A model generated the notes under the pieces. That model was not told the DNA's origin. It was given only the letters and a program-made list of their open reading frames with translations, and did no database searches. Made by a program: the position numbers and the translations under genes. Positions 24,037 to 35,741 of a stretch of DNA of 64,000 nucleotides are shown piece by piece. The DNA is from Scedosporium boydii (Eukaryota; Ascomycota; Sordariomycetes; Microascales; Microascaceae). The DNA is taken from positions 186,001 to 250,000 of the forward strand of contig NJFT01000023.1 in the NCBI GenBank assembly GCA_002221725.1, given 5' to 3'. Position 1 is the stretch's first letter. Each line of letters begins with the position of its first letter.

Positions 24037-26637
24037 TTAGATTTCCTGACTCTCCGCTTTCAGCTTTTCGATATTCGAATTAACCCGTTTTGGGGGCTCA
24101 TATATGACTTGAATTCGAGTTAACTCAGATACGTCCAACAGGTGCGAAACCGTGCATGTTTGACATGACTGGAAAATGCGGAAGTCGGAAACATTAGACT
24201 CGGCGTCAAGGCGAGGTCCCAGAAGGAAGACTTTTATACTCTGGTGAACGAGGCGGATCTCATCTGCCTTAGAATCCCTGTATACAAGCGGCTGATAGCA
24301 CAAGTAAATAGCAGAGCACTCAAAGACTTCTCCAGGCGTGAGCGAGGTAGGATCCGCCCAGTGTTTGGTTTCCGTTCCAAAGTCAATGCAAGCTCTGTTG
24401 TGGTGAGCGGCCTAGCGGCCGGGGTATTTCATGTTACGATAACTTTAGCATCTTCTCTATTCTCTTTGATTATGTGCCTAAAAATACGGCAGTAAACCTC
24501 ACCCAGACCTCTTGGGAGTTCCGCCAGTGCTTGCCGGTTCCTATGTAGTAGAGTCCGGGAAAGGTGTGGAAGAACAAACGATGCCCAGAGGAAGGTTGCG
24601 CCGGCATGCTCCGTTAGAGCGTCCATGATCTTAAGGGCCATTGTTTCTAGAATGTGTTTAACCGCTACCATATCCTGAACCTTTGGATTTATAAATTCAT
24701 CAGATCAATGCTAATGAGCACGGTGTCTATTCGAAATCGCTGCCAATGCCTGCCCAGGGCCTTTTCAATTTCAGTTTCGGGTCTCGCAGGAAGGTCGATT
24801 TTGATCAGCAGCCATTCTTGACGGCGCTAATATTACTATATTCCGGGATGCGTTGTCACACTCATCGAGAGCGTCAACGAGTATGTAGATTGTTGAGAAA
24901 TTGGAGGACTGAAGCATGTTCTGATGGTGCATCCAAAGTGTGTCAAAAATTAGGATCCCCTCACCTTTCAACTTGACGTCGTTCCCCATCATCTTCCAGA
25001 GCTCGTCGAGTTGGAAGACCACCTGCCAGACTAGCGATCGAACCAAAGTTAAGGCGGTCTCTTTATCTTCAATATTATTGTCAAGGGAGTAGTATAGCAT
25101 GATGCGGTTCGAGAAACCTTTGGCGTGTTCTGTCAATTGGTCGAGGATGAAGCGCGCCAAAGTTGCCTTTCCGATCCCGGGCAGTCCGGTGATTGCCAAG
25201 TAGGAGGAACCAGCAGAGTTAAACCATGACTTGTGTTCTTCTCTCTCGCCAAGCCATTCGCATGTGCCGGAATGTCAGTCTCATCCTCCGCTCGAAATGG
25301 CGGCAACATCATCTTTGGGGTGGGGCTGGAAAAGGAGCTGCAGCAGTTTCTCCGGCTCGTCTCGCCCAGAGGCTAGTTAGTACACTGCAATTATTTTTGG
25401 CTAGATCTAGGCTACTTACCATCTGGATTAATCGTGCGGAACGAGGTGATGACATTCTCAGTTTTCATCGCCAGATTATCTATTCCATGTTAGAGAGCGG
25501 CTCTAGATCATGACCAGGCGAGTGATTCTACTTACCAGAGGCCGTGCCTTCTTGCACTAATTTTCGCGCAACCGCGAGGATATTGGCCGAGACAAGGAAA
25601 TAGTTTTGATCAGACACGGCAGAGAACTGACATATGGTTCGGTGATTGGCGGCGGGGACTGGGACAACCTTCTCGTTCGGTAAGAGAAGTTCAGCAGAGT
25701 TCTGTTCCACGATCTAGGCCGAAACCAATTAAGTCAAAAAATACGCCCAAGCAAGCCATAACCGCGACGACTCGACACCGGGGACTTACGAGCCGACGAC
25801 CTAGTCGCTCCGATTCCAGAAACGTGACGATGCGTAGAGGCTGAGCGCGCTCGACGAATTGTCGAGATATACTATCAAAAACCCACGAGTTCTTCTGTAG
25901 TCCCTTGAGGCGGAAAGTCAACCGTCCATGATGGAGTCGTCGCTGGGCAAACAGACCCCGGTAGGCGGTATTGGCCCCACGATGCGGTACCGCAAAAAAC
26001 ATGACCGCTTTGATGTTCGGTAGGAGGTGGCCGTAGAGGTTTTGGCGCTCGTGGCAGAGATTCAAGGCCTGCTGCACCGTCAGTCGCATGCTATGTATCT
26101 TGCAGTCTCATGGAACGTGCCCTTTTTATAATGATGCCACCAAGGGAATGCGCAAGGATGATGATGGGCCTGCTTTTCTCCTCGTCGGTCTGGCGCACAA
26201 CGTTCAAAAACTCCACAAACATGTCAGCAACGCCGTCGATGTCCGATGCTGACCTGGTGAAGAACGACTCCGAGTCATATCCGAATGACAATACACGCGC
26301 TGCGATGCCTATCTGTTGCAGCTGGTGTGGTAAGAAATCACGAAGCCAGAGTTTCCCGTTTGATGCCGTCCACGTGTTCTGCCAATTGCCGCCGAGGCCG
26401 TGAATTGCAATCACACTGGTATTTTGTTAGACTAAACCCAAGGGGGCGGTTTTGCGTGGTCCTATATTACTCAAGTGTATTGGATGCCTCGGAAGGCAAG
26501 CTGTGCAAGGTGAAGAGGCCGGACTGTTCCTTGCTGGCTGAAGCTGTGGCGGCTTCTGAATGCTCGTCATCGCCGGTATTCTGAGCGCTCACTTCCTTAA
26601 TTTTGTCACTTTTCTCCGGCCTTCGGAAGAAAGCCAT
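24037..26637 (-). pseudogene. Alpha/beta-hydrolase (SesB-like) NACHT NLR, decayed
   Basis: The 5' part is intact: MAFFRRPEKSDKIKE (26637), a GTAATA intron with CTAAC branch, then DVIAIHGLGGNWQNTW, LAHSLGGIIIKR (nucleophile elbow) and MFFAVPHRGANTAY. This is a lipase-like N-terminal effector domain as in fungal NLRs. Introns follow after ERLGRRL and EGTASG. The NACHT part has a P-loop GLPGIGKATL, where Ala replaces the usual Ser/Thr after Lys, and a Walker B YILVDALDECD. Around it the frame is broken. Two in-frame TGA lie at 25275-25283 just before GTCEWLGEREEH. Further shifts are near 24820, near 24700 (before EFINPKVQDM) and near 24390 (before DFGTETKHW). Post-NACHT motifs (GATFLWASFVLPHL, SLTPGEVFE, IRLVHQSIKVFLLG) are recognisable in successive frames. 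It is probably inactive. Confidence 0.75.
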
Positions 26638-27637
26638 CCTCAGGTAAAGAACAGTGTCTTACACAACTCTACATCGACGAAAGATTCTTGCTTTTGAACG
26701 GGTTAATCTCAGGCCCGTCTGGCTCCTGCCTAATCCTGCAGATGTTATCTGGGAGTCGGGATGTGCCTGAAGGCGCCTGGCGGCTCTTCTTCGGCAAAGC
26801 CTGTTTCATCATGGTTATCACCAATCCCTTCTTCTTCGGCAAGATTTTGGAGGATTTAGTTCCTTGACAATATTTTGGCAGCCTGTATTGTTCGTGTGCC
26901 AATCAGTGATTTTGCTAATTATCTCAGTGTTACGGGAGACATCCCACCAGAAGCCAGCAGCAGATTATTAGAAATCTTGACGATAGAATATGTACAAACT
27001 TTCTTGAAGTAAAGGGCATCCTGGTCTAGATGGAGAGATGACATCCCACAAACCTCCCCGTGTTCATGCTACGGCTACAAAGTAGCTCGAACGGAGATCA
27101 AAGATCTGCTCATATTAAGGCGACTTAATGAAACACTCCTCTGCCAATCTTATTGCACAGGCGGCTTCACCAGGATTTGGCATAATATGGCGGACCCATA
27201 GCTTCGTGTTATTTACAGCTCTTCACCTGAAGCTACTATCGATGATAGCAGAGACCGGAGTTTGTAAACACCCGCCAAAGACGCATTTTGACTCAATTTG
27301 AATCATGAGTTAATCCTTGGAACCCGCTCCCCCCACCATATATAGCGTACAACTCCTCAAGGACTTATGAGCTTTCTTTATCCTGGAGAGCATAATTAGT
27401 TCCGATTCTTATCATGCATCGAACATTAACAGAAGTCTACCTAACTAGGTAATATTAGGTTCGTTCAAACTTCTGACGAGCTCCTGTCATATACATCTGT
27501 CGCGTGAGAACGAAATAATAGGAAACAGACAAAAGGCATATACCTCAATGGGCGATAAATAATAACACCACGACGAGGCCTCGGTCTAGGGTAGCTGAAA
27601 CTGAGAGAGGTGCAACGCTGAATAGCTCAACGGCCAT
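26638..27637. other. intergenic, no supported gene
   Basis: Promoter side of the decayed NLR and the 3' flank of the next minus-strand gene. Short open frames only; nothing is recognised. Confidence 0.45.
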
Positions 27638-29405
27638 TTATATCCCTCGCACAGTCTCATCGCTGTCCTCGGCATCATCTGTAACATCTGACAAAACCTT
27701 CTCCAATGTGCGATATCGACACCAATCGGTTTCCTTGTGACCGTGCTCCCCGACTTCGGAGTCCTTCCTAAACCTCAGCGTAGTCTTCTTAGCCTCCTTG
27801 GAGAGACTTGTCGAGAAGCAAAGACTCGGGACGTCTTTGCATAACTCCGAAGCGTCGACCCTCAACGCAGCCACAGTTGAGTCCTCCACAAGCACCGGCA
27901 CACCGTATTTCCGCATCCTGTATCCCTCGATAGCCACAAATGCCATCCCAGGGATGACAAAACCGGAAAATATTCCTATCCAGAACCATAATACCGTGGT
28001 TTGGACCTCAAGAGCGATAAAATACTGAGGCGGAAATGCGTCGGCCTCTTCACGCGTCTCCGTACGGAAGGTCTCCGCCATAGCGTTCCAGGTCGCCTGA
28101 TAGGAGAGCATAACCATGCCACGGGCGTAACCGTCGATATTGTTCCAGAGCGTAGCATTTGTCGCATTCATGATGGCAATATCTGTCATGACCTCTGGCA
28201 TTGCGTCGAAGATGGTGGCGGTGAGGGGGTCATCCAATACTTTCATGTTGGGCTACAATGCTAGATTGGCTTCGGCAGCGCCCTCTGCCACGACCGGGCA
28301 TTTCTTGCATTTCCAACTACCCGCTCTAAGAGTCACTTTCGCGACCATGTAGCAGTCAAGTGCATATGGCTGGTCTTTCATCGTCCATTCGTGGCGGATG
28401 AGCCTTGTCTCAGGCAGTTGTCCAAAGTAGCGCGATATCGTGGGGCACTTCTGGTCTAGATGTATGCTTTCAAAACGATCCACAAAGGACGGCGACGAAC
28501 CTTTGATCGGAAAATGGTTCCGGTTCGGGAAACACGCGTTGCGCTATCTGCGTTGTTCCGTCTTTAATGCGAGCCGGCTTCCACGGCATCGTTTTGAGAA
28601 GTGCTGCGTTGCCAGGTACAGGCTTGGTGATGGTGCCATCCGCGCTGCTTATGTTTAGGAGGCCCACAGTCCCATCCGTGATGGCTGAGATCAACTTCCG
28701 GGGTAAGGTTTCGTTATAGTCCTTGACCCATTCGAGACGATCCACGGCGATAAAAGGAACCCGAATGGTGCTGAGGGTTGGGTTTACCGGAATGTCTATC
28801 GATGCCGGGTATATTCTCCGCATTACCAGACTTGTGTTGTCAAAGACGGCCGACGAAGCAGCGGACGCTAGGCCTGCGCTTCGAAGGACTAAATTCTTTC
28901 TCTCGTCTTCGAACATATTGAACAAATCCCAAGCAGTGGATCCTCCCGGGACAGAGAAGTAAACTTGAGTCGAGTTTGGACTCGGATGTGTAACGGGGGT
29001 CCAACCCACCGAAGCGGACATCAGTGGGTTGGATAGGTATTGTGCGGGTAGAGCTAGCCAGACCACCGCAACGAATGCGCCGGACAGTACGCGGTGCCGA
29101 CCTGCTCGGCAAGCTGATTTGAAGGAAGGTGGCCAGTCTTTGGCAACGCGACTGATCTCCCAGAGCGTCATGCCTCGCTCTGCCAGAAGGGTGTATATGA
29201 TACGCCAGGACATGGTTCCGCACCAGCAAGTGTACATAAAGCGGATGAGGGTTGCTGCTCCGACCAGCAAGAATGACACATCTGTCTGATAAAACGGACC
29301 AGGTGTATATAAGTCACCCAGGGGGCGACTGCCAACGCGGAACGGTTTGCCATCAAGGACACAAAGGAGGGTGAGAGCAAAAGCCGTACAGTAAAAGGAA
29401 TCCAT
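27638..29405 (-). pseudogene. Multi-pass membrane protein of unknown function, one frameshift and one in-frame TAG
   Basis: Three consecutive pieces belong to one protein. Piece 1 (29405-28470) holds hydrophobic spans such as FYCTAFALTLLCVL, VSFLLVGAATLIRFMY and VLSGAFVAVVWLALPAQYL, then an extracellular-looking region with N-glycosylation sequons. Piece 2 (28483-28253, another frame) has FESIHLDQKCPTISRYF and two CxxC-type cysteines. Piece 3 (28246-27638), in the same frame as piece 2, follows TAG at 28255-28253 and holds a last span (VLWFWIGIFSGFVIPGMAFV) and a charged tail. The frame change at about 28470-28500 has no plausible intron. The start ATG at 29405 may be internal to a longer ancestral protein. 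I do not recognise a named family; this layout is common in Sordariomycete hypothetical membrane proteins. Confidence 0.6.
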
Positions 29406-30940
29406 GGGACTTGGACCACATCCACAACACCTCAAACTGACGATTGTTGCCCCCTTTCTGAGACTTCATGCTTAATCAAGATTGAATAAGGATGTTTTAA
29501 CCAATAAAAGAGAATGAATTGGAAAGGGTCCTGGGTCTGAAAGAATGGGGTTATCTTGAGATGAAACGATCAAGTTCTCAACTTCGCCGAAAGGGACATC
29601 TTAAGTAGAATTGGCGGCATTATTTGCGTCGACTTCACCAGGCAGCGTGGCGTCAAGGGATGTCAGAGCTGAAGGATCAAGACCTACACCACAATACCAC
29701 GAGGAGGACCGATGGACCGTACGAACACGAATTGGTCCAATATTTTCATCCCGGCAGCCTGGTTAGCTGGACATAGAGGTGATAGCGGGGTAAAGATTCA
29801 ATGCCAGGCAGGCTGTTTGCCAAGAGGAGTTCGATATATGATAATGGGTCGCGGAGATGGTCGCTTCAGCCCCGATATCAGCTCTCCATATGATGGTCAC
29901 ATTGTGATATTGGTTTCAGATGCACCTCCCTTACTTCCAGCATACCGATGATGTATGGCTGAGCCTGGGGATTGGTCTCCTCTGTCCCGTCCATGGCGAG
30001 CCTCGGTCTGCAGCACATGGCGGTTAAGCAGGCTGTACGCGTGGCGTTATGCCACTCAGGGAAACACCTCAGACATTAGTGTGAGATGTGGCAAGACCTT
30101 GGCCAGAATCGGCCAAAAAAGGAGATAAGGAGACTTATAATAATCGCAATGATGTTCGGCAACTACATGGACCAGAGTGGGCGGTTTTATCTGAAGACGA
30201 CTCCGACTCCGCGAGAATAGCCCGCCTCAGTATTACACATCGGAGAGTTGGCGGATGTATCCACAGTCAAACACCGCACGCTTGCTTCGCGCTCCAGGCC
30301 CGGGCTACTTTGTTCTAGCATCCATACTTCGGGTCGGACAGTATTATTGTCACTTGTGTACCACTGAGCTGAACATTCTCGGACATTTGTTTCTCATGCG
30401 AGGAGTGCCCCCGAGACCCTCAACATGCATTTTATTACCCAATCTATTAAGTCGTTGGAGTGCGCCATGTTCTTTGGATCTTTATCATGTCTTTGCCTGA
30501 AGACCTAAAGTCATGATCAATTTGATTTCAAAAAGGCCGACTGCGAGGTGGAGGTGTGGCTAGAGTCACCAGACCGCAAACCAACGGCCGGCTGAGCGAG
30601 GCTCGAGACGGCCCTAGTGCTGCAGGGTGTCTACGAAGACGAGAACAGAAATAAAGACATGGAACGGTCTGGTTTTGTCGAGCTAAGTTCCTGCCCTTCT
30701 CCGTGAGCGGTTTGATACGGCGATAGTTATTGTGATGGCTGGACGAGGCGAGCTTCGGAGCTCGTTTCCAAGGAAAAAAGTCAATAAGAACAAGGGCCGT
30801 AGTCTACTGCTAATATGAGAGGTTCCGTGTCCAATTAAAGCGATGACCATGTTTCTTGCAATAACACTACAAAAGTTGAGAGGGCCCATTTCGATCATGT
30901 TCTGATGTTCTAAGATGGGCCCGTTTATCATGGCCTAAAG
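29406..30940. other. intergenic, no supported gene
   Basis: About 1.5 kb with only short overlapping open frames on both strands. Nothing is recognised as coding or RNA. Confidence 0.45.
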
Positions 30941-31408
30941 TTAGAGTTGCTCAGACGCCTTATCGACTCGCTTCTTCGCACCAGACTCTAGTCGTTCCCT
31001 ATCCACAATCGCCCTCTTATGCACCGCCTTGCCAATCTCTCCGCCTTCATCCTTTGCCACGACATCAAAGACGTGTAGCTTCCCTTCCTGGCCAACATAT
31101 GTAGCGTCGGCTGTGACGACAGCATCGGGAGGAGTTGGGGCGCTGTGTGTGACGTCGATACTGACGCCGACGGAAAGTTGGCCGGGTTGCAAGAGAGGCA
31201 TGAGGGCACGCGCACTGGCGATTTCCATGATGGCTACTAGGCGTGCCGTAGCAAAGACATTGGGGAAGGAGTCTTGGGGATCCGTGGAGATGGCGCTCGC
31301 GAGATCAGAGGACGACACGCGAAGGGTTGCGTTGGCGATGGAGCCTCGTGGGAGGGCAGAAGAAGACGCCATTCTGACGGTGCGGTAGAGGAGATTAAGG
31401 CGTGACAT
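30941..31408 (-). CDS. Hotdog-fold thioesterase-like protein (FlK-like)
   Basis: A single-exon protein of 155 aa. After a short N-terminus (MSRLNLLYRTVRMASSSALP) it shows FPNVFATARLVAIMEIASAR, then QPGQLSVGVSIDVTHSAPTP and VTADATYVGQEGKLHVFDVV. This is the central helix and strands of a hotdog fold as in fluoroacetyl-CoA thioesterase-like proteins. The Glu in VAIMEIASAR and the His in DVTHSAPTP fall where that family has functional residues. The likely activity is hydrolysis of an acyl-CoA thioester; the substrate is unknown. The extension before the second Met (residue 13) has Arg and hydrophobic residues but few acidic ones, so a mitochondrial presequence is possible. The whole fold is present, so it is probably functional. 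Confidence 0.75.
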   Translation of the reverse strand: MSRLNLLYRTVRMASSSALPRGSIANATLRVSSSDLASAISTDPQDSFPNVFATARLVAIMEIASARALMPLLQPGQLSVGVSIDVTHSAPTPPDAVVTADATYVGQEGKLHVFDVVAKDEGGEIGKAVHKRAIVDRERLESGAKKRVDKASEQL

Positions 31409-32419
31409 CTGTGATGATGTGAACTATTTAGACTGTTTGGAAACAGCTCATACTGAATCAATTCGGCTTCTTTGGATCCTTATATTCTATTTTATACAAA
31501 TATCTGATCCAATTTGACATCCTCGACCCATCACCACTTACAACTGTCCACCTCGGATATGCTCGGCGCTAAACCCACACCCGAACCACGCTTCGAAGGG
31601 GCCAGAGCATTCACCATTACGGTTATTATTTGGCAAGACCTCCTTTCGACCTTGCCGTGTATTTTACACGAATATCTAATACAACTCGATATCCCCAGGC
31701 CATCACCACTATCTACCTCGGACATAGCTCGGTGTTAAAGCTACTCCTGAATTACACTTTAGGAGTTGAGATGGTTGCGTTGATGACCAAATCCGAGCAA
31801 ATCATTCGGTGATACGAAATCCAAATTCGTAGGCGGAGCATTGTACGCCTCGTTCGATCTCAGCGGCCCGTAGTTAATGTAAATCCTACCGCACCATTTC
31901 ACACGCCACAGGCAAGACCCAAGCATTCGGTATCTAAAAAATATGCGCGCGACACTAGATAAATCAATCATTTGTGACGGACTGGCAAGGTGAGAATGCT
32001 CGGCTAGAGACAATGGCTTCGATTTCCGCGAAGACACTGCACATGTTCCGAGGCGGTTTCCGAGCTCTAGAGCGCTTTAGCTGTCCCGCCATCACCGGCG
32101 CAAGTACCGAAGCTTCCCCTTCTCTTGGTTTCCACTGCCAGGGGGAGGTCTAGCCGTTGGTCTCTTCGAGGTCCGAGATTTTCCACTCTTTGGTGCTCGT
32201 ACCCAGCAGCTTTTATCGCATCCTTCCCTACGCCTCGGCACGAAGGCGGTATGAAAAGAGGCTGGTGTCCGTTCCCTTCCTCCGTCGTTGGCTTGATGCT
32301 GCTTTTCATCTTTTGGTTCTAATAGAAGCTGTCCTCGGCAGTGCTAGAGTTAAGACAGGTCGGGCCAGTGTGGCCAAGCCAGACAGATCGAAATCAAGCA
32401 CAACGGGGTTATGGAATAG
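31409..32419. other. intergenic, no supported gene
   Basis: Two related-looking stretches are seen near 31505-31600 and 31645-31735: both carry a variant of ATCACCACT..CCACCTCGGA(C/T)AT followed by GCTCGG(C/T)G. This suggests an old local duplication. No gene is recognised. Confidence 0.4.
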
Positions 32420-33040
32420 TTACTAGGTAATCGCCAAGCCCTCCGGAAAGCTGCCACAAGCTCCCACAAGGGCCCGATGGAGCTTCGGGTGCCACTGGGG
32501 GAAGTCGAGTCATTGGACCAAGCGATAAGCGAAGACCTTCGTAAATGACTCCTCTCTAGTATATGTCAGATCCAAGAATCGAGAATATGTCTAAAAGGCT
32601 GAACAGAACTTAGGAAGCATGGCAAAGCGTCCAAATCTTTCCACACTACACAGTCCATGGTGTTCGGGATAGCCTCTCTGAGTTCTTGGTGGAGTGTATT
32701 CCAAAGGGCGCTGTTGTTATTGAGTAAATGAAACATGATGAAAGTGCGTCTTTCCGCTGTTGTTCCTGCGTTCAGCATGACAAAGCCTTCATCATCCAAT
32801 CGTTCCAGGCTCCTCTCAGGTTCCGAAATACTCGGGTCGTTGAGCACTTTCAACAACGTCGCATAGCTAGGAAATCTTGCTTCATCTTATCGAGCTCTTC
32901 CACCAAGATGGTCAGGATAGGATCAACCTCTTTAGTCCCAGCACCTTACTCAAACCAGGGTCCAGAAACTGGACAAATAGGAAAGACAAGAATTTCGCAA
33001 GCGTCATGATGATAGGGGAAAACTTGACTAAATGGAATAA
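32420..33040 (-). pseudogene. Cytochrome P450 relic
   Basis: A degraded piece of a P450 monooxygenase. On the minus strand it reads, in pieces, TLAKFLSFLFVQFLDPGLSK, then LDDEGFVMLNAGTTAERRTF (I-helix region), MFHLLNNNSALWNTLHQELR, IPNTMDCVVWKDLDALP, and, in another frame, VIYEGLRLSLGPMTRLPPVAP with the K-helix ExxR motif (EGLR). Stops interrupt the reading between these pieces, and the heme-binding Cys loop and the N-terminal membrane anchor are not found nearby. The usual I-helix AGTET is AGTTA here. Without the heme ligand it cannot be an active P450. Confidence 0.75.
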
Positions 33041-33247
33041 AGAGGCTCACTTAGGCTCTACCAGGACAGGCGCAGGAAAGCAGCCCAATGAGGCCATTGG
33101 TTCCGTTCGATGAAAGCGATTGACCATTCACATGTAGTAGCAGTCATGTGAGGCGCTTCTAGGCAGCAACTGGGCAGGCCACCAGCCCTCACATGTTCAA
33201 TTCGGGACTACCAGGTTACATCTGCCACGATCGCCTGCACTAACTCT

Positions 33248-35741
33248 ATGCTAACTATGGATCGGCACGAGATGAGTCGCTGGGTTCTTCCGGGCGGACG
33301 ACTCTGCGGGAATTGTACCAACTTTCGGTTCGATGACGCGAAGTTTGGCGGCACCGCGTGTTCAACACAGGATAATATACCTATTCTGAAGTTTGACTCT
33401 TCACAGCAGCACCTGGACTTTCCTATACCTCTCAGGATTGAAGATCACTTACCGGATTTACCGGCACTGGAAAACTCGGCTAAAACTGGTTGCGAGTTCT
33501 GCGGTTTCCTCCGAGGATCAATCATTAGAGCGGGCCTGGAGTATGGCGGCCGTATTCAGTTGCATTCATCTTTCGCTTGGGGACGGCGGGACCTCTTTTG
33601 TAACGCGTCTGGGCTTGCGGCTCTGATCGTCAAAGTTTATGCGTTTGATGAGCACTTGCGACACCTCACGACTCTATTATTTGACATATGTTGCCATGAA
33701 GGTAGGTACCCCCTTCCCCTTAACTTCTTCAACACTCTTTATCTAAGATCGTCTAGGCGACGATATCGTATCATCTTGGCTACAGCTTAGACGATCGGTG
33801 ACGTCCGAACCTCTAGCTAAAGAAACCATAAGCTTCTTGAACGACTGTATTGATGGATGCGAAAAGCGCTGCCACCCTTCACGGGGATACTCACCGTATA
33901 CTCCGTCTCGGTTAATTGATGTCGCGTTAGGTTCCAGTTCCGACCCTCGCCTAGTTGAGACACCAGCTTCATCCCCACGCAGAGTTAAATATGCCGCTCT
34001 GAGTTATTGCTGGGGACCTCCGGAGGATGCCGCTACCCAGCTAAAGACCGAACATGCTACTTTCGAGCTGAGAAAGGCTGGCATCCCTATATCAAGCATG
34101 CCGCCTGTGATGAGAGACGCCATTAAAGCCTGCCGGGCCTTATCTATTCCATATATATGGATCGATGCGCTATGCATCATTCAAGATGATTTCGATGACT
34201 GGAACAGAGAAAGCGAAGTTATGGGTCTGACTTATCAGGGGGCTTTCGTCACCTTCTGCGCAATCGCTTCAACGTCGTGCCGTCAAGGCTTTCTCAGTAG
34301 AAAATTGTACAAGATGGAGATGGGGTACCAATCTACCATTCAGGAAACGGTTTTTGGGTCTTACACGATTATCGATCGGGGAAGCTACGATTACGCAAGG
34401 TCTGGGTTGTCAAGCCCACTAGTGGTTGAGCTTTTCAGATCTTCTTGGAACGATCGAGGCTGGACATTCCAGGAGGAGGCATTATCCAAAAGGCTTATTT
34501 ATTTTGGATGCGACATGGTTCACTACAAATGTGGGATGAGAGAAGCCTCCGAAAATGGGTACTACGAAGACTATAGCCTAATGCACCCCCAAACTCTATC
34601 GGACGTCCTGCAAAAGGCTATCGGGGATCCTAGGAAGGAGTCTATGTACACCATGTTCCAGGACGCTTCCGCCGAATACGCTCGAAGAACGCTAACATTC
34701 GAGTCTGACAGACTCCCAGCCATATCTGGCCTCGCAAAGTACGTATCTGAAGTAACAGGAGACAAGTACTTGGCGGGCCTGTGGGAGAAGAACCTCCATT
34801 ACGACCTTTTGTGGACGGTTTACAAACCAGCGCACCCCCTGACCATCCACAAAAGCCTGAAGGCCCTACTAGACAGCTACGCAGTGTCTTCGTCCACTAT
34901 GCCGACATGGACATGGGCATCCAACCCAGGGTATTTCGAACACATTATAGGGAACTTTAGCCTTGAAAGAGAATCTGTAAAGTCCGAATTGAGAGTTGTG
35001 CATGCGACCACAAGGCTAGCCGGCCCCAACCCTCTTGGGTCAGTCAACGGAGGCGAGTTGATAGTATTTGGGCGCTTGGTTCCAATCCCCTCGGATTTCG
35101 AATTGAGACAACAAGATGTGTATGATGCGGAGATATGGTGCATTTATAATGGCCAGAATTACGCGGCTCACTGTCGACTTGATTGGGTTCTTGGTTCCTT
35201 GAATGCATACGACGACTGGGAGGACGCGGATGCGGGTTCCGACGATATCAAAACGATATCCTACCCTTCTAAAGGGCTGACCATGCTTCTGGTTTCCAGT
35301 ACTTGCGGGGGTCAGTCGTATTCTTCGTGGAGTTCGGCATCCACGACAAACAGCGATACTAGTTCTCATAGCAGCTGGTACTCAGTCGAACGTGGTGATA
35401 GGGAGACTACTGATAGGATAATGGGGGACGGAGAAGAGGAAGAGGAAGAGGAAGAGGAAGAGGAAGAGGAAGAGGAAGAGGAAGAGGAAGAGGAAGAGGA
35501 AGAGGAAGAGGAAGAGGAAGAGGAAGATCCACTCTATGGCACAGACTCAGAAACTAGCGAAGCGAACTACGGGTATCGTGATCGAACGGCAAGCGGCAGG
35601 CATGCATGGGGTTTGATCATCCATGAATCTAAAGAAGCTGGGAAGTACTACAGAGTTGGGATCTTTACTTCTCGGGCCAGAGAAGGTGCTGGGATGATGA
35701 TGTTTGCTACGGCTAAGATTGAGAAGATTACCTTGATCTAG
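33248..35741 (+). CDS. HET-domain protein with polyglutamate tract
   Basis: About 812 aa from two exons (33248-33701, 33757-35741). The 55-bp intron (GTAGGT to CTAG) restores phase: HEG joined to DDIVSSWLQL. The N-terminus has paired cysteines (CGNCTNF, CEFCGFLRG) typical of long fungal HET proteins. The HET domain starts at about residue 230 with YAALSYCWG. It continues with MRDAIKACRALSIPYIWIDA, LCIIQDDFDDWNRE and later DRGWTFQEEALSKRLIYF. HET domains trigger cell death when incompatible fungal cells fuse; the partner is not known here. The tail contains a run of about 30 Glu from a GAAGAG repeat (35433-35527), then a conserved-looking end (WGLIIHESKEAGKYYRVGIF). There is no frame damage, so the gene may be active. 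Confidence 0.85.
35433..35527. repeat. (GAAGAG)n microsatellite encoding polyglutamate
   Basis: About 15-16 tandem GAAGAG units inside the HET-protein coding sequence, all in frame. Hexamer gain or loss would change Glu number without shifting the frame. Confidence 0.95.
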
